64,000 bases of DNA from NCBI GenBank assembly GCA_947496355.1, contig CANMCO010000015.1:1-64000 (forward strand), in the 5' to 3' direction. The notes beneath the pieces were generated by a model. The model had not been told where the DNA came from. It was given only the letters and a program-made list of their open reading frames with translations, and ran no database searches. The stretch is from an uncultured Aquimarina sp. GTDB taxonomy: Bacteria; Bacteroidota; Bacteroidia; Flavobacteriales; Flavobacteriaceae. Below, piece by piece: positions 46,146 to 54,110 of this stretch. A program made the position numbers and the translations under genes. Numbering within the stretch: position 1 is the first letter of the stretch; every line of letters starts with the position of its first letter.

Positions 46146-46694
46146 TTATAGTGAGACTATAGTGGTAATCTTAAGAGATGGATTTATCTGAGAAATAATA
46201 GTAATACTCTTGTCGTTTCTTTGAACAACTTTGGTCTCGGGGATATCGACTATCTCCGCTTTTTTCATAGGATATCCAGAGTGATCGGTTTGATAACTAT
46301 ACTCTTGGGTTACTTTGTTCTCATTTTCACTAGGGGTCCTAAGATAAATTGATAAGGGCCTTTCTTTAAAATCTATTAGCCAACTAATTAATTCCAGGTT
46401 TGCTGGCGTTGTTGATTTTGTTTCTCCTGTGAGAAAATTAACGATGGGTTTAAACTTATCACCCTTTACGCGTTCAATCGCGTACAATCGGTTCTCTCCC
46501 TCTTTAAACTTAAAAAACCGATTTAAAATGCTTTCGTCATACTTTTCATTTCTTCGGTTTAACAGCCAGATGCAGGCTTCTTTAATTTGTTTCCTGGTCG
46601 GTTTTAGAAGATAACTACTCATATCTCCGCCTTTTTCCCTTTTGTACTTTTCGAGAATCTCATCCCTGTACGTAATACTTGTTTTTGGTTTCAT
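46146..46694 (-). CDS. Conserved protein of unknown function
   Basis: This 182-residue cytosolic protein has no signal peptide or membrane segment. Charged helical sequence (LKPTRKQIKEACIWLL ... FKFKEGENR) leads to a core FKPIVNFLTGETKSTTPANLELISWLIDFKERPLSIYL, and the final 60 residues are beta-like. I associate this core with uncharacterised Flavobacteriaceae proteins but know no function. It is divergent from the lipoprotein/kinase module. Five GGAAT repeats lie directly upstream of its start, suggesting a regulated promoter. Confidence 0.65.
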   Translation of the reverse strand: MKPKTSITYRDEILEKYKREKGGDMSSYLLKPTRKQIKEACIWLLNRRNEKYDESILNRFFKFKEGENRLYAIERVKGDKFKPIVNFLTGETKSTTPANLELISWLIDFKERPLSIYLRTPSENENKVTQEYSYQTDHSGYPMKKAEIVDIPETKVVQRNDKSITIISQINPSLKITTIVSL

Positions 46695-46710
46695 AATGGT
46701 TCATATTATC

Positions 46711-46756
46711 GGAATCTTTAGGAATTATGAGGAATCTTTGGAATCCTTGGAATCGT
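46711..46756 (-). promoter_or_regulatory. Iterated GGAAT repeats upstream of the unknown gene
   Basis: GGAAT occurs five times in 46 bp, three of them in the longer form GGAATC(T/C)TT, spaced 9-11 bp (about one helical turn). The block lies 17-62 bp upstream of the start codon at 46694, where a regulator or the polymerase would bind. Confidence 0.45.
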
Positions 46757-46848
46757 TTGCAAATAAAGGTTCTTACTCTTCATAAATTCACATTAACAAT
46801 TAGTTCCGGTTTCATATTGCTAACATAGTAAATGTAGAAGCCGGGTTT

Positions 46849-46864
46849 TTACGGAAATCCGTAA
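46849..46864. promoter_or_regulatory. Palindromic operator-like site, copy 1 (TTACGG-N4-CCGTAA)
   Basis: TTACGG AAAT CCGTAA is an inverted repeat with 6-bp (extendable to 7-bp) arms, 170 bp upstream of the small lipoprotein start. The same half-sites and spacing recur at 50245-50260, beyond the regulator gene. I infer a binding site for the NarL-type regulator encoded between them. Confidence 0.5.
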
Positions 46865-46885
46865 CACGGTAGAAGATGGTCAATA

Positions 46886-47002
46886 GGAAAGTTGCCAAAA
46901 ACTACTGTAGCGGATTTCAACTTTCCACAATCAAAGGAGTACTCCCTGTAATGTAATGGTTGCTGATAATAAAAATATCTGGAAAATATCCGGACGGCAA
47001 CC
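46886..47002 (+). promoter_or_regulatory. Structured leader upstream of small lipoprotein
   Basis: Three inverted repeats follow one another: GGAAAGTTG/CAACTTTCC (46886-46894 and 46918-46926), the palindrome GGAGTACTCC (46936-46945), and GGTTGC/GCAACC (46958-46963 and 46997-47002). They lie between the palindromic site and the lipoprotein start codon. They may form a folded 5-prime leader. I see no match to a known riboswitch and no TAnnTTTG box here. Confidence 0.4.
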
Positions 47003-47033
47003 CCTTTGTAAAATCCAAAAAAAGTGAAAAATT

Positions 47034-47198
47034 ATGAAAACGATATTTTATATACTGATAGCCCTATGTATGACCGCAAGTTTTACCTCGTGTACCGCAG
47101 ATAGCATAACCGATAACAGTGAAATCACTCCCGAAGAAGTTGCTACTACTGGAGGTCATGGACAATCGGATCCAGACGGAGATGAAGGTGGAAATTAA
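47034..47198 (+). CDS. 54-residue small lipoprotein beside a TPR kinase
   Basis: This short gene encodes MKTIFYILIALCMTASFTSC, a signal peptide ending in an excellent lipobox (FTSC, Cys20). About 34 acidic and Gly-rich residues follow, ending in a GDEGGN tail. The mature part would be a lipid-anchored peptide of about 35 residues. A 20-bp terminator stem follows 23 bp after the stop, and the TPR kinase starts 87 bp after it. Small lipoproteins are commonly seen next to such kinases in Flavobacteriia. A role as ligand, accessory subunit or signal peptide for the kinase is inference. Confidence 0.75.
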   Translation: MKTIFYILIALCMTASFTSCTADSITDNSEITPEEVATTGGHGQSDPDGDEGGN

Positions 47199-47220
47199 AT
47201 CATAAAAAACGTATGATTGT

Positions 47221-47270
47221 TAAATCTGGTCTGTGTAGTACAAATATTACTGCACAGACCAGATTTAATT
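47221..47270 (+). terminator. Strong terminator/attenuator between lipoprotein and kinase genes
   Basis: A 20-bp stem (47221-47240 against 47248-47267) has one G:T pair and a 7-base loop, and is followed by an AT-rich stretch. It should largely uncouple the lipoprotein mRNA from the kinase gene 19 bp downstream, so kinase expression may depend on readthrough. Confidence 0.8.
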
Positions 47271-47285
47271 TATTAATTTTGGGGA

Positions 47286-49205
47286 ATGAAACTTTGGCGC
47301 GTCGATTTCCCTTTTTTTATTTTAATTGGGACAATATTTTTATATAGTATTCTACCAACTTTTGGTCAAGTAAAACCTAATCCATCTCAACAAGATCTTG
47401 ACAGTATATCTCATTATTACAAATTGAGTAAAGCAAGGGATTCTCTCTCTCTTTCCGAACGATTGCAATATGTTACTTTTTTTTTAGAAGGAGCAGAGAT
47501 GTTTCAAAATGATTCGTTGGTGTATAATGGTTTGATGCAGAAAACAATGTTGCTTAGTAAAGTTAAAATGTATGATAGTGCTATTGTGTATTCTAATAAG
47601 TTATACACTTTAGCAAAACAAAATAAGGATACCGCTTATATTAGAAAAGCATTTTCTAAATTGGGACGGTATCATAAAAGGAATAATGAACTGGCAGAAG
47701 CTTTTAAGTTTTACAATGAAGCTTTTAAAGTTTCAAGAATTATTGAAGACAGTCTTAATTCAGGCAGAAGTTTACTGCATATGGCATATATTCAAGCAAT
47801 GTTAGGAGATTATTCAGGCAGTAAAACTACAGCAACTGATGGGCTAAGATATGTAGAGAACACTTCAGATTTAAGGAGTCTTTCGGGTTTGTATCATTGC
47901 ATATCTGTTGCTTATTCTGAACAAAAAGATATAGAAGAAGCATTAAGATATAATTCTTTAGCATTATCCGTTCAGGGTAATAATGATATAGAGAAAAACA
48001 CTAAAGCTCTTATTTTAGCTGATAAAGGCAATTATGAGCAGGGAATAGCAATTCTTTCAGAATTAGCTTCTAATTCAATTCTTAAAGAAGATAAAAGGGA
48101 GTATGCAAGAATTATAGGAAATCTGGGATATATTAAGTGGCTTCAAAACAAAGAAAATGAAAATTCTGAAAAACTACTCTTACGTGCAAAAGAAATTAGA
48201 GAAGAAATTGATGACCCAGAAGGACTTATAGCAAGCAATATTTATCTTGCTAAATACTATTTTGATGAAAATAGGGAAAAAGCATTGCATAATGCAGAAG
48301 CGGCATATCAAAATGCACTAAAGTTAAAGAGTCTCACGTCTATTATTGAGTCACTAGGGTTTGTTTTTCAATTAAAAGAAAATATTGATGAAGAGGCTAA
48401 GGTGTTTAATGAAACCTATCTTAAACTAAGCGAAATCAATCAAAGTAACCGTGAGATCTATGCGGTTACTAAATACGAGAATGAAAACCTTGTTAATCAA
48501 AATTTAATTTTAAAAGCTGAAACGGCTAGGAAAGAAAGACAAGAGATTATTTATCTTTTTGGTACTATTATTTTGTTTTTGGCTGCCGGGTTGGTTTTCT
48601 ATTTACTACAACAGCGACATAAAAGAGAAAAAATAAGAGAGGTTTTTAATGCCGAAGCGCGTATTTCTAAAAAATTACATGATGAGTTGGCCAATGATGT
48701 GTATAATGTAATGACCCAGGTACAAAATAATAGGAACGACCAGGAAGTATTAGATAAATTAGAAAATATTTATAGTAGAACACGAGATATATCAAGAGAA
48801 AACAGTGATTTTGATATAGGTCATGATTATGCACAAGAACTAAGTGGTATGTTAAGTAGCTACGGTTCTGACAGGACCAAGATTATTATAAAAGATATTG
48901 ATGATATAAACTGGCAATCGATCACGCCAGAAAAGAAAATTATTGTACATCGTATTATACAAGAATTAATGGTAAATATGAAAAAACATAGTCATGCAGA
49001 ACTTGTTGCTATTACGTTTAAAAAAGTACAAAGACGTATAGAAATAGGCTATGCAGATACGGGAGTTGGCGTCTCTAAAAATGACATTATTTATAGCAGC
49101 GGACTTCGGAATGCGGAAAACCGTATAAAAACTATTGGAGGATCATTTATCTTTGATTCTGAAAGAGGAAAGGGCTTTAAGGCCAAAATATTTTTCCCGA
49201 ATTAA
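47286..49205 (+). CDS. TPR sensor histidine kinase, NarX/DesK (HisKA_3) type
   Basis: This 639-residue membrane kinase has a signal peptide or first helix (FFILIGTIFLYSILPTFGQ). TPR-like repeats (about 60-390) face the periplasm, and one membrane helix follows (IIYLFGTIILFLAAGLVFYLL, about 421-441). The HisKA_3 motif with phospho-His is in ISKKLHDELANDVYNV (about 463), and a small HATPase_c has QELMVNMKKHSHAE, DTGVG and GLRNAENRIKTIGG. It pairs with the regulator gene 16 bp downstream. The periplasmic TPRs suggest a peptide or protein signal, possibly the adjacent small lipoprotein. Confidence 0.92.
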   Translation: MKLWRVDFPFFILIGTIFLYSILPTFGQVKPNPSQQDLDSISHYYKLSKARDSLSLSERLQYVTFFLEGAEMFQNDSLVYNGLMQKTMLLSKVKMYDSAIVYSNKLYTLAKQNKDTAYIRKAFSKLGRYHKRNNELAEAFKFYNEAFKVSRIIEDSLNSGRSLLHMAYIQAMLGDYSGSKTTATDGLRYVENTSDLRSLSGLYHCISVAYSEQKDIEEALRYNSLALSVQGNNDIEKNTKALILADKGNYEQGIAILSELASNSILKEDKREYARIIGNLGYIKWLQNKENENSEKLLLRAKEIREEIDDPEGLIASNIYLAKYYFDENREKALHNAEAAYQNALKLKSLTSIIESLGFVFQLKENIDEEAKVFNETYLKLSEINQSNREIYAVTKYENENLVNQNLILKAETARKERQEIIYLFGTIILFLAAGLVFYLLQQRHKREKIREVFNAEARISKKLHDELANDVYNVMTQVQNNRNDQEVLDKLENIYSRTRDISRENSDFDIGHDYAQELSGMLSSYGSDRTKIIIKDIDDINWQSITPEKKIIVHRIIQELMVNMKKHSHAELVAITFKKVQRRIEIGYADTGVGVSKNDIIYSSGLRNAENRIKTIGGSFIFDSERGKGFKAKIFFPN

Positions 49206-49221
49206 TTATAATAGTGAGCTT

Positions 49222-49890
49222 ATGTTCAAGAAAGTTTTAGTTACAGAGGACCTGGGTAGTATTAATCATGGTATTGCAAATATTCTTCACGAAAGGACTG
49301 GGGTTAAAGAGATACAGCAAGCGCAATACTGCGATGATGCCTATTTAAAATTTAGAAGGGCACGTAGAGATGGTAATCATTTTGATTTACTTATCACGGA
49401 TCTTTCTTTTAAAGAAAGCCATAGAGAACGAAATCTGGTTTCGGGTATACAACTTATAGATGCGATAAGGGCTATACAACCAGATATTAAAGTGATCATA
49501 TATTCTATGGAAGATAGACCGGCAAAAGTAAAATCATTTTTTGCAGAACAAGGTATTGACGGATACGTTTGCAAAGGGCGTTATGGGTTAAATGAGTTAA
49601 TACAATCGGTCACAGAAGTGTATAACGGAAAAACATTTACCTCTCCGTTATTAGCAAGTGCGATTAGTAAAAATAATGTGTTTGAGCTTAAAGATTATGA
49701 CCTTTTGTTATTGAAGCATCTATCTGATGGATTAACACAAGAGCAAATAGGAGAATATTTTAAAAGAAACCACATTTCTCCCAATAGTATTAGCTCTATA
49801 GAAAAGAGGCTAAATAAATTGAAATATAATTTTAAAGCCAAAAATGCAATTCATTTGGTCGCTATGACCAAGGATTTAGGCCTTTTATAA
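49222..49890 (+). CDS. NarL-type response regulator
   Basis: This 222-residue regulator has an N-terminal receiver (1-140) with the acidic residues in LVTEDLG, phosphoacceptor Asp in LLITDLSF and Lys in GYVCKGRYG. The C-terminal helix-turn-helix (about 155-222, LLLLKHLSDGLTQEQIGEYFKRNHISPNSI) is a divergent LuxR/NarL-like form in which the usual GxxxxxIA pattern is altered. The start at 49222 (MFKKVLVTED) is chosen over an in-frame start inside the kinase gene. It is the cognate partner of the upstream kinase and the best candidate to bind the TTACGG-N4-CCGTAA sites. Confidence 0.9.
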   Translation: MFKKVLVTEDLGSINHGIANILHERTGVKEIQQAQYCDDAYLKFRRARRDGNHFDLLITDLSFKESHRERNLVSGIQLIDAIRAIQPDIKVIIYSMEDRPAKVKSFFAEQGIDGYVCKGRYGLNELIQSVTEVYNGKTFTSPLLASAISKNNVFELKDYDLLLLKHLSDGLTQEQIGEYFKRNHISPNSISSIEKRLNKLKYNFKAKNAIHLVAMTKDLGLL

Positions 49891-50385
49891 TTAAAGAACA
49901 CTAATAATTTTGAGCTTTAAGAAAATTTACGTCAATCAGAGTGGTTTTCGATAGAAAATTAAACTTAGACGGACTCAGCAGAACTATAAGAGACAAGTAA
50001 ATTTTCAATCAAAAGCACAATTTTGTTTTTTAGGAATGTTTTTATTGATCAATTGGAAAAGAAACAACCCCGCAATTGCAAAACTTTGGCGAGCCAACAA
50101 AAGCAGGGTCTGAATAACAATTGATTCAATATAAATCAACCATTATATAAGTATTTTCTGTAAAAAATCTTGATGAAAAAGTCGATTCATTAAATCTTTC
50201 TTAAAATTTTAACAAGCACAATATAATAAGAAGCTTTTAAATATTTACGGGAAACCGTAAATATTTGTTTTTGTTGGTTCACATTTAGGTTTTTCTCAAG
50301 ATCCTCTATATCGATTTAAAAGGCCTGGTAAATTTTTTCAAGAATCTTTAGATAGAAAATTCTTTCTTTAATGAATATACCATTT
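49891..50385. other. Intergenic region with palindromes, no gene
   Basis: No coding frame is supported in these 495 bp. The stretch contains a short palindrome TTGGC-GA-GCCAA (50086-50097) with flanking CCCCGC/GCAGGG pairing (about 50068-50117). It also holds the second TTACGG-N4-CCGTAA site (50245-50260), listed separately. Confidence 0.6.
50239..50266. promoter_or_regulatory. Palindromic operator-like site, copy 2 (12-bp arms)
   Basis: AAATATTTACGG (50239-50250) and CCGTAAATATTT (50255-50266) are perfect inverted repeats around GAAA. The core TTACGG-N4-CCGTAA matches the site at 46849-46864 exactly in half-site and spacing. It lies about 355 bp beyond the regulator stop, with no plus-strand gene immediately after, so it may act on an unseen transcript or serve as a second operator. 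Confidence 0.5.
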
Positions 50386-51507
50386 TTAGAGACTATCGTT
50401 TTCACGTTTATTTGTTATCTCCATAAGCTTATTTTCTGCTTTTTTTATAATATAATCGGTTATTTGCTTATAGTTGATGGGGTCAGAATAAACTATTGTA
50501 TCCGTTAAGGAATTATATTTTATCCTATTGTTCAAAAGTGTTGTTGGGATGCTTTCCTTATTACTAATTATTGGAACCATTGGTACAACACAAGCGCTTA
50601 ATATAATTGGAACTTCTTCCAAAACAATTTTTGGCTCTGTAAAGTCTGCTATTATAAATTTTGATAACTGACTAATTGTTATAACTGGTTCGATATAGTC
50701 TCTTGATTGCGGTTTTTCAAAGTCAAATATCATCGGTATAAAACCTCTAGTTCTTAATTCTGACTTAATTTGTTCTAAAACCCTTTTTCTATTTGGTTTA
50801 AACCGCCCCAAAATCAATACAACTTTTGATGTTAGAGTATCAATTACATTTTTAACTTTTGAATTATTTAGAATCAAATATATAAATTGAGCTAATTCTA
50901 TATTGTCAATTGAAATAATCGAATCATCTGGTTTAGTTATTATGATATCGTTTTGCTTTGCTCCTTCGAGTTCAACCGACCATATTGAAGCTCCATAGAT
51001 TCTTGAAAAAGACAAATCACATAACTTAAAATTAGTTTCTATCATTCTAGCCCAGTTCAGCCAAGATTTAAGAAGTTTAGAACCACAAAAGTTTGTTTTA
51101 TATAGGTTTGTAGCACTTAAATTTACTCCTTCCATTTGACAATATTGAAACGAGGAATTCCCTAAATCGCTATTAAGCAGGAAAGCATATTCAAGATCAG
51201 AATGATCAAAAGTTGTATTCTGTAAATTACAATTAGATAAGTCGGATTTTCTGAATTTACAGCCTTTAAAATTCACACCTTTTAAATTAGAATTTTTAAA
51301 GTTGACTTTATAAAAATCATAACCAGTTAAATCATGAAATCCAGTTAAATCTGTGTTACTCAAATCCGCTCTTGTTGCCGGAAGATAATTCGAAATACCA
51401 CGATCTATCCAATAATTTAAATTTTGATTTCGCCATTTTTCAGAAATCCAATTATTCCAATATTTCTTGCCTTTTTTTAGATTTTCTAAATGTTCAGTGT
51501 TTGCCAT
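50386..51507 (-). CDS. Pentapeptide-repeat protein with a C-terminal TIR-like/Rossmann domain
   Basis: This 373-residue protein carries pentapeptide repeats (residues about 45-185) of the A(D/N)LxX type (ADLSNTDL, VNFKNSNLKGVNF, SDLSNCNLQNTTF), which fold as a right-handed beta helix. The C-terminal part (about 230-350) starts KVVLILGRFKPNRKRVLEQI and continues FIPMIFDFEKPQSRDY and FIIADFTEPKIVLEEVP. This pattern is that of a flavodoxin-like domain related to TIR or nucleoside-deoxyribosyltransferase folds. Such fusions can be signalling or defence effectors, but no activity is established here. The gene stands alone at the edge of an accessory region, with no obvious promoter. Confidence 0.75.
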   Translation of the reverse strand: MANTEHLENLKKGKKYWNNWISEKWRNQNLNYWIDRGISNYLPATRADLSNTDLTGFHDLTGYDFYKVNFKNSNLKGVNFKGCKFRKSDLSNCNLQNTTFDHSDLEYAFLLNSDLGNSSFQYCQMEGVNLSATNLYKTNFCGSKLLKSWLNWARMIETNFKLCDLSFSRIYGASIWSVELEGAKQNDIIITKPDDSIISIDNIELAQFIYLILNNSKVKNVIDTLTSKVVLILGRFKPNRKRVLEQIKSELRTRGFIPMIFDFEKPQSRDYIEPVITISQLSKFIIADFTEPKIVLEEVPIILSACVVPMVPIISNKESIPTTLLNNRIKYNSLTDTIVYSDPINYKQITDYIIKKAENKLMEITNKRENDSL

Positions 51508-51619
51508 ATGTATCTAATGTGTTCTATCCGTTCTTAAATAGAGGTGTCTAGAAGTGAGATGTACCAAAGATTCTTTGTTATTACTTTTTCTTAAATTTAA
51601 AGGTAATAATATCCGACAA

Positions 51620-51946
51620 AAATCAAGATAAGTGATGAATTGAAAATGATGATTTTATTTTTTCCATCGGGTATGACGGCTCTGTGGAGTATTTCAAAAA
51701 GTATCGTTCTGACCGTAGGTTGGTGAATAAACTTTGTAAGATTATTGCAAAGGATGCCCAACTTAAAGTACCGCTAACTTCCTATTATATTCGGCATTAT
51801 TGGGCTACAATCGCTAAGAATATGGGATTCCCACTGAGGTAATCAGCGAAGGACTTGGACATCATTCTTTGAAAACAACTGAAATATATCTTAAAAGCTT
51901 TAACAATGAGGTTTTGGATAAAGCCAATGATTTAATTGTAGCGTAA
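51620..51946 (+). pseudogene. Broken tyrosine recombinase (C-terminal fragment)
   Basis: The plus strand encodes the end of a phage-type integrase. A segment with YYIRHYWATIAKNMG carries the HxxR-like box, then LGHHSLKTTEIYLKSF carries the His and the catalytic Tyr. The two lie in different frames, with a one-base loss near 51832 producing a stop after FPLR. The N-terminal two thirds are missing. The rest of 51508-52351 shows no other gene. It probably marks an old integration boundary. Confidence 0.75.
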
Positions 51947-52351
51947 AGCACCAACTATCGAAGTTCTTAAGCGAAACTTTTTAATATTCAATAATTACTT
52001 CTCATCATACTTCAACAGTGCTTTAATTATAATGAAACCTTAGGTGCCAGCTACATCAAATCTCGACAAAAATAAATTTAAAATGACCTATTCTGTTTCT
52101 TTGCATAGACGGAAAAATATTTGAGTTATTTAATCTTCCATTTAATAACTTTCCTATCGCTCATGATACTCTCTTCCATTTAAAGGGCAAAAGATAACCT
52201 CTTTACCTTATAGATTGTCGGTTTTAAAAGTGCCATTGAACTCCTGAAAAGTATCAAGGGATTGGCTTGGATTCAGTTTATTTTTATTACTCAGTATAAG
52301 AAATTCAGAAACACATTAAATTTTTGGCTAAATAATGTAACATACGAATCT

Positions 52352-52651
52352 ATGGTAACGGAAATAATAAGATATAAAGTAGCTAAAGAAAAAAGTGAGG
52401 ATTTCGTAAAAGCCTATACCGCAGCAAGTAAATATCTTGACAGTTCCGAACACTGTTTGGCGTACAATGTAATCCAAGGGATAGAAGAACCCGAAAATTT
52501 CATTGTTCAAATCATGTGGGATTCCGTAACTGGTCACGAACAGGGTTTTAGAAAAGAGCCTGGGTTTATGGAGTTCTTCAAGGAAGTCAAACCCTTCTTT
52601 GATGACATTCAAGAAATGAAACACTATCAAGAGCATCTAAAAAGGGCCTAA
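52352..52651 (+). CDS. Antibiotic biosynthesis monooxygenase (ABM)-like protein
   Basis: This 99-residue dimeric alpha/beta-barrel protein of the ABM superfamily shows MVTEIIRYKVAKEKSEDFVKAY, then SSEHCLAYNVIQGIEEPENFIVQIMWDS and GFMEFFKEVKPFF. These match the ferredoxin-like fold of small monooxygenases or quinone-binding proteins. The ATG at 52352 is preferred to a 90-bp extension that encodes non-homologous sequence. It starts the oxidoreductase gene group (74 bp before the porin). A role in oxidising or handling an aromatic compound is inferred. Confidence 0.75.
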   Translation: MVTEIIRYKVAKEKSEDFVKAYTAASKYLDSSEHCLAYNVIQGIEEPENFIVQIMWDSVTGHEQGFRKEPGFMEFFKEVKPFFDDIQEMKHYQEHLKRA

Positions 52652-52724
52652 ACAACTAAATGGACATTCATCGTTGTGCGCATCTCATTTATGAATCACA
52701 CCGGAAACAATGTATAGAACCAAT

Positions 52725-54098
52725 ATGAAAATGAAAAAAACCTTTCTGATAATACTTGTTTCTGTTTTCGGAATACACACTGGATATTCCCAACAATCCC
52801 CTATAAGGTTTTATCGTTTCACAGAAGACTACCAATATCTCAGCGAAAAGGAGGATAAGACATTTTGGGAAAGTTTAAAGTACATCTCCTTGGGAGAAGA
52901 AAGCTTCCTCTCTATAGGAGGCGAGGTACGCTCTTTTTTTATCGTTGATGACAACGAACGCTGGAATACTGAAATTAATAATGACGGTTACCTACGTCAG
53001 CGTTTTATGCTCCACTCTGATTTGAATCTAAACAAAAATTTTAGAGTATTCACTCAACTATATAATATTGATACTTATGGACGAGAGTTGGGTCCGATTC
53101 CTCAGGATGAAGACATCTTTGACGTACAACAGCTCTTTGCCGAGTATAAGGGGAACATTAACGGCGGTAAATGGTTTGCTAGGCTCGGTAGGCAAGAATT
53201 CAACATTGGCAACCACCAGATATTACAGATTCGTGAAGGGTTGAATGCCCGATTGGTATTTGATGCTCTGCGGCTGAACTACCAAAAGAACCAATGGCAG
53301 GTTGACGCATTCTATTCTAATCCGGTTCAGGTTAGCGAAGATGTTATTGACAACGAGGTGTTTAACAATGATTTAAACTTTTGGGGTGTAAACCTTGCGC
53401 TTTTTAGTGCGGACAGAACAGGCAGGATAGATGCTTTCTATTTTGGATATGATAGGGAAACGGCCCGTTTTGCCCAAGGTATCGGTAAAGAGCTCAGGCA
53501 TAGTATAGGAGCTCGATATACCTTAAATAAAAACGGATGGAGTCTGGATTATGAAGCTACTTATCAATTTGGGAACTTTATAGATGGCTCTATTAATGCC
53601 TGGGGCGCCGCATTGTTCACGGGATACCAATTTGAAAACACTTGGGGTAAACCAAAAGTAACTGGAGAGATTAGCTACACAAGTGGTGACAAAAATTTAG
53701 ATGACCGGGATTTGCAGTCTTTCAACCCCTTGTTTCCAAGGGGTAATTACTTTGGGGAAACAGCTATAATCACGGGAATAAATACTATCAACCCTGCGAT
53801 AATGGTAGATGTTTATCCCATAAAAAACCATCAATTCCACGCAGAATTGGATTTGCTCTATCGTTCACAGACGGATGACGGATTGTACTTCCCCCCGAAT
53901 ATTTTCTTTTATCCGGCAGATGGAAGCACTGAGCGTTATATCGGTTCTCAATTGACTTTGAGCCACACTGTAGTAATTAATCAGTTTCTGACCGGCGTCG
54001 TGGCCTACGCCAATATGTTTTCTGGAGATTTTATAAAAGAAACCAGAACAGATGAAAATGTCCGGCTGTTTTCCGCAAGGTTACAGTTCAAGTTTTAA
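52725..54098 (+). CDS. Alginate-export-like outer-membrane porin
   Basis: This 457-residue outer-membrane beta-barrel has a signal peptide (MKMKKTFLIILVSVFGIHTGYSQ). The mature part contains alternating strands such as LRQRFMLHSDLNLNKNFRVF, ARLGRQEFNIGNHQIL and YTLNKNGWSLDYEATYQFG, and ends in a terminal aromatic strand LFSARLQFKF. It matches the alginate_exp (AlgE-like) porin family and would let a small substrate cross the outer membrane. It lies 12 bp upstream of the cytochrome gene, so it is probably the uptake channel for the Mo oxidoreductase substrate. The start is 52725; 52731 is possible. Confidence 0.82.
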   Translation: MKMKKTFLIILVSVFGIHTGYSQQSPIRFYRFTEDYQYLSEKEDKTFWESLKYISLGEESFLSIGGEVRSFFIVDDNERWNTEINNDGYLRQRFMLHSDLNLNKNFRVFTQLYNIDTYGRELGPIPQDEDIFDVQQLFAEYKGNINGGKWFARLGRQEFNIGNHQILQIREGLNARLVFDALRLNYQKNQWQVDAFYSNPVQVSEDVIDNEVFNNDLNFWGVNLALFSADRTGRIDAFYFGYDRETARFAQGIGKELRHSIGARYTLNKNGWSLDYEATYQFGNFIDGSINAWGAALFTGYQFENTWGKPKVTGEISYTSGDKNLDDRDLQSFNPLFPRGNYFGETAIITGINTINPAIMVDVYPIKNHQFHAELDLLYRSQTDDGLYFPPNIFFYPADGSTERYIGSQLTLSHTVVINQFLTGVVAYANMFSGDFIKETRTDENVRLFSARLQFKF

Positions 54099-54110
54099 AA
54101 CCTAAGATTT

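Noticed and set aside
49135..49221. Extended start of the response regulator inside the kinase gene
   Set aside because: The extra 29 residues come from another frame of the kinase gene; the receiver domain starts at 49222.
52262..52351. N-terminal extension of the ABM-like protein
   Set aside because: The 30 extra residues do not belong to the ABM fold; the ATG at 52352 starts the domain.
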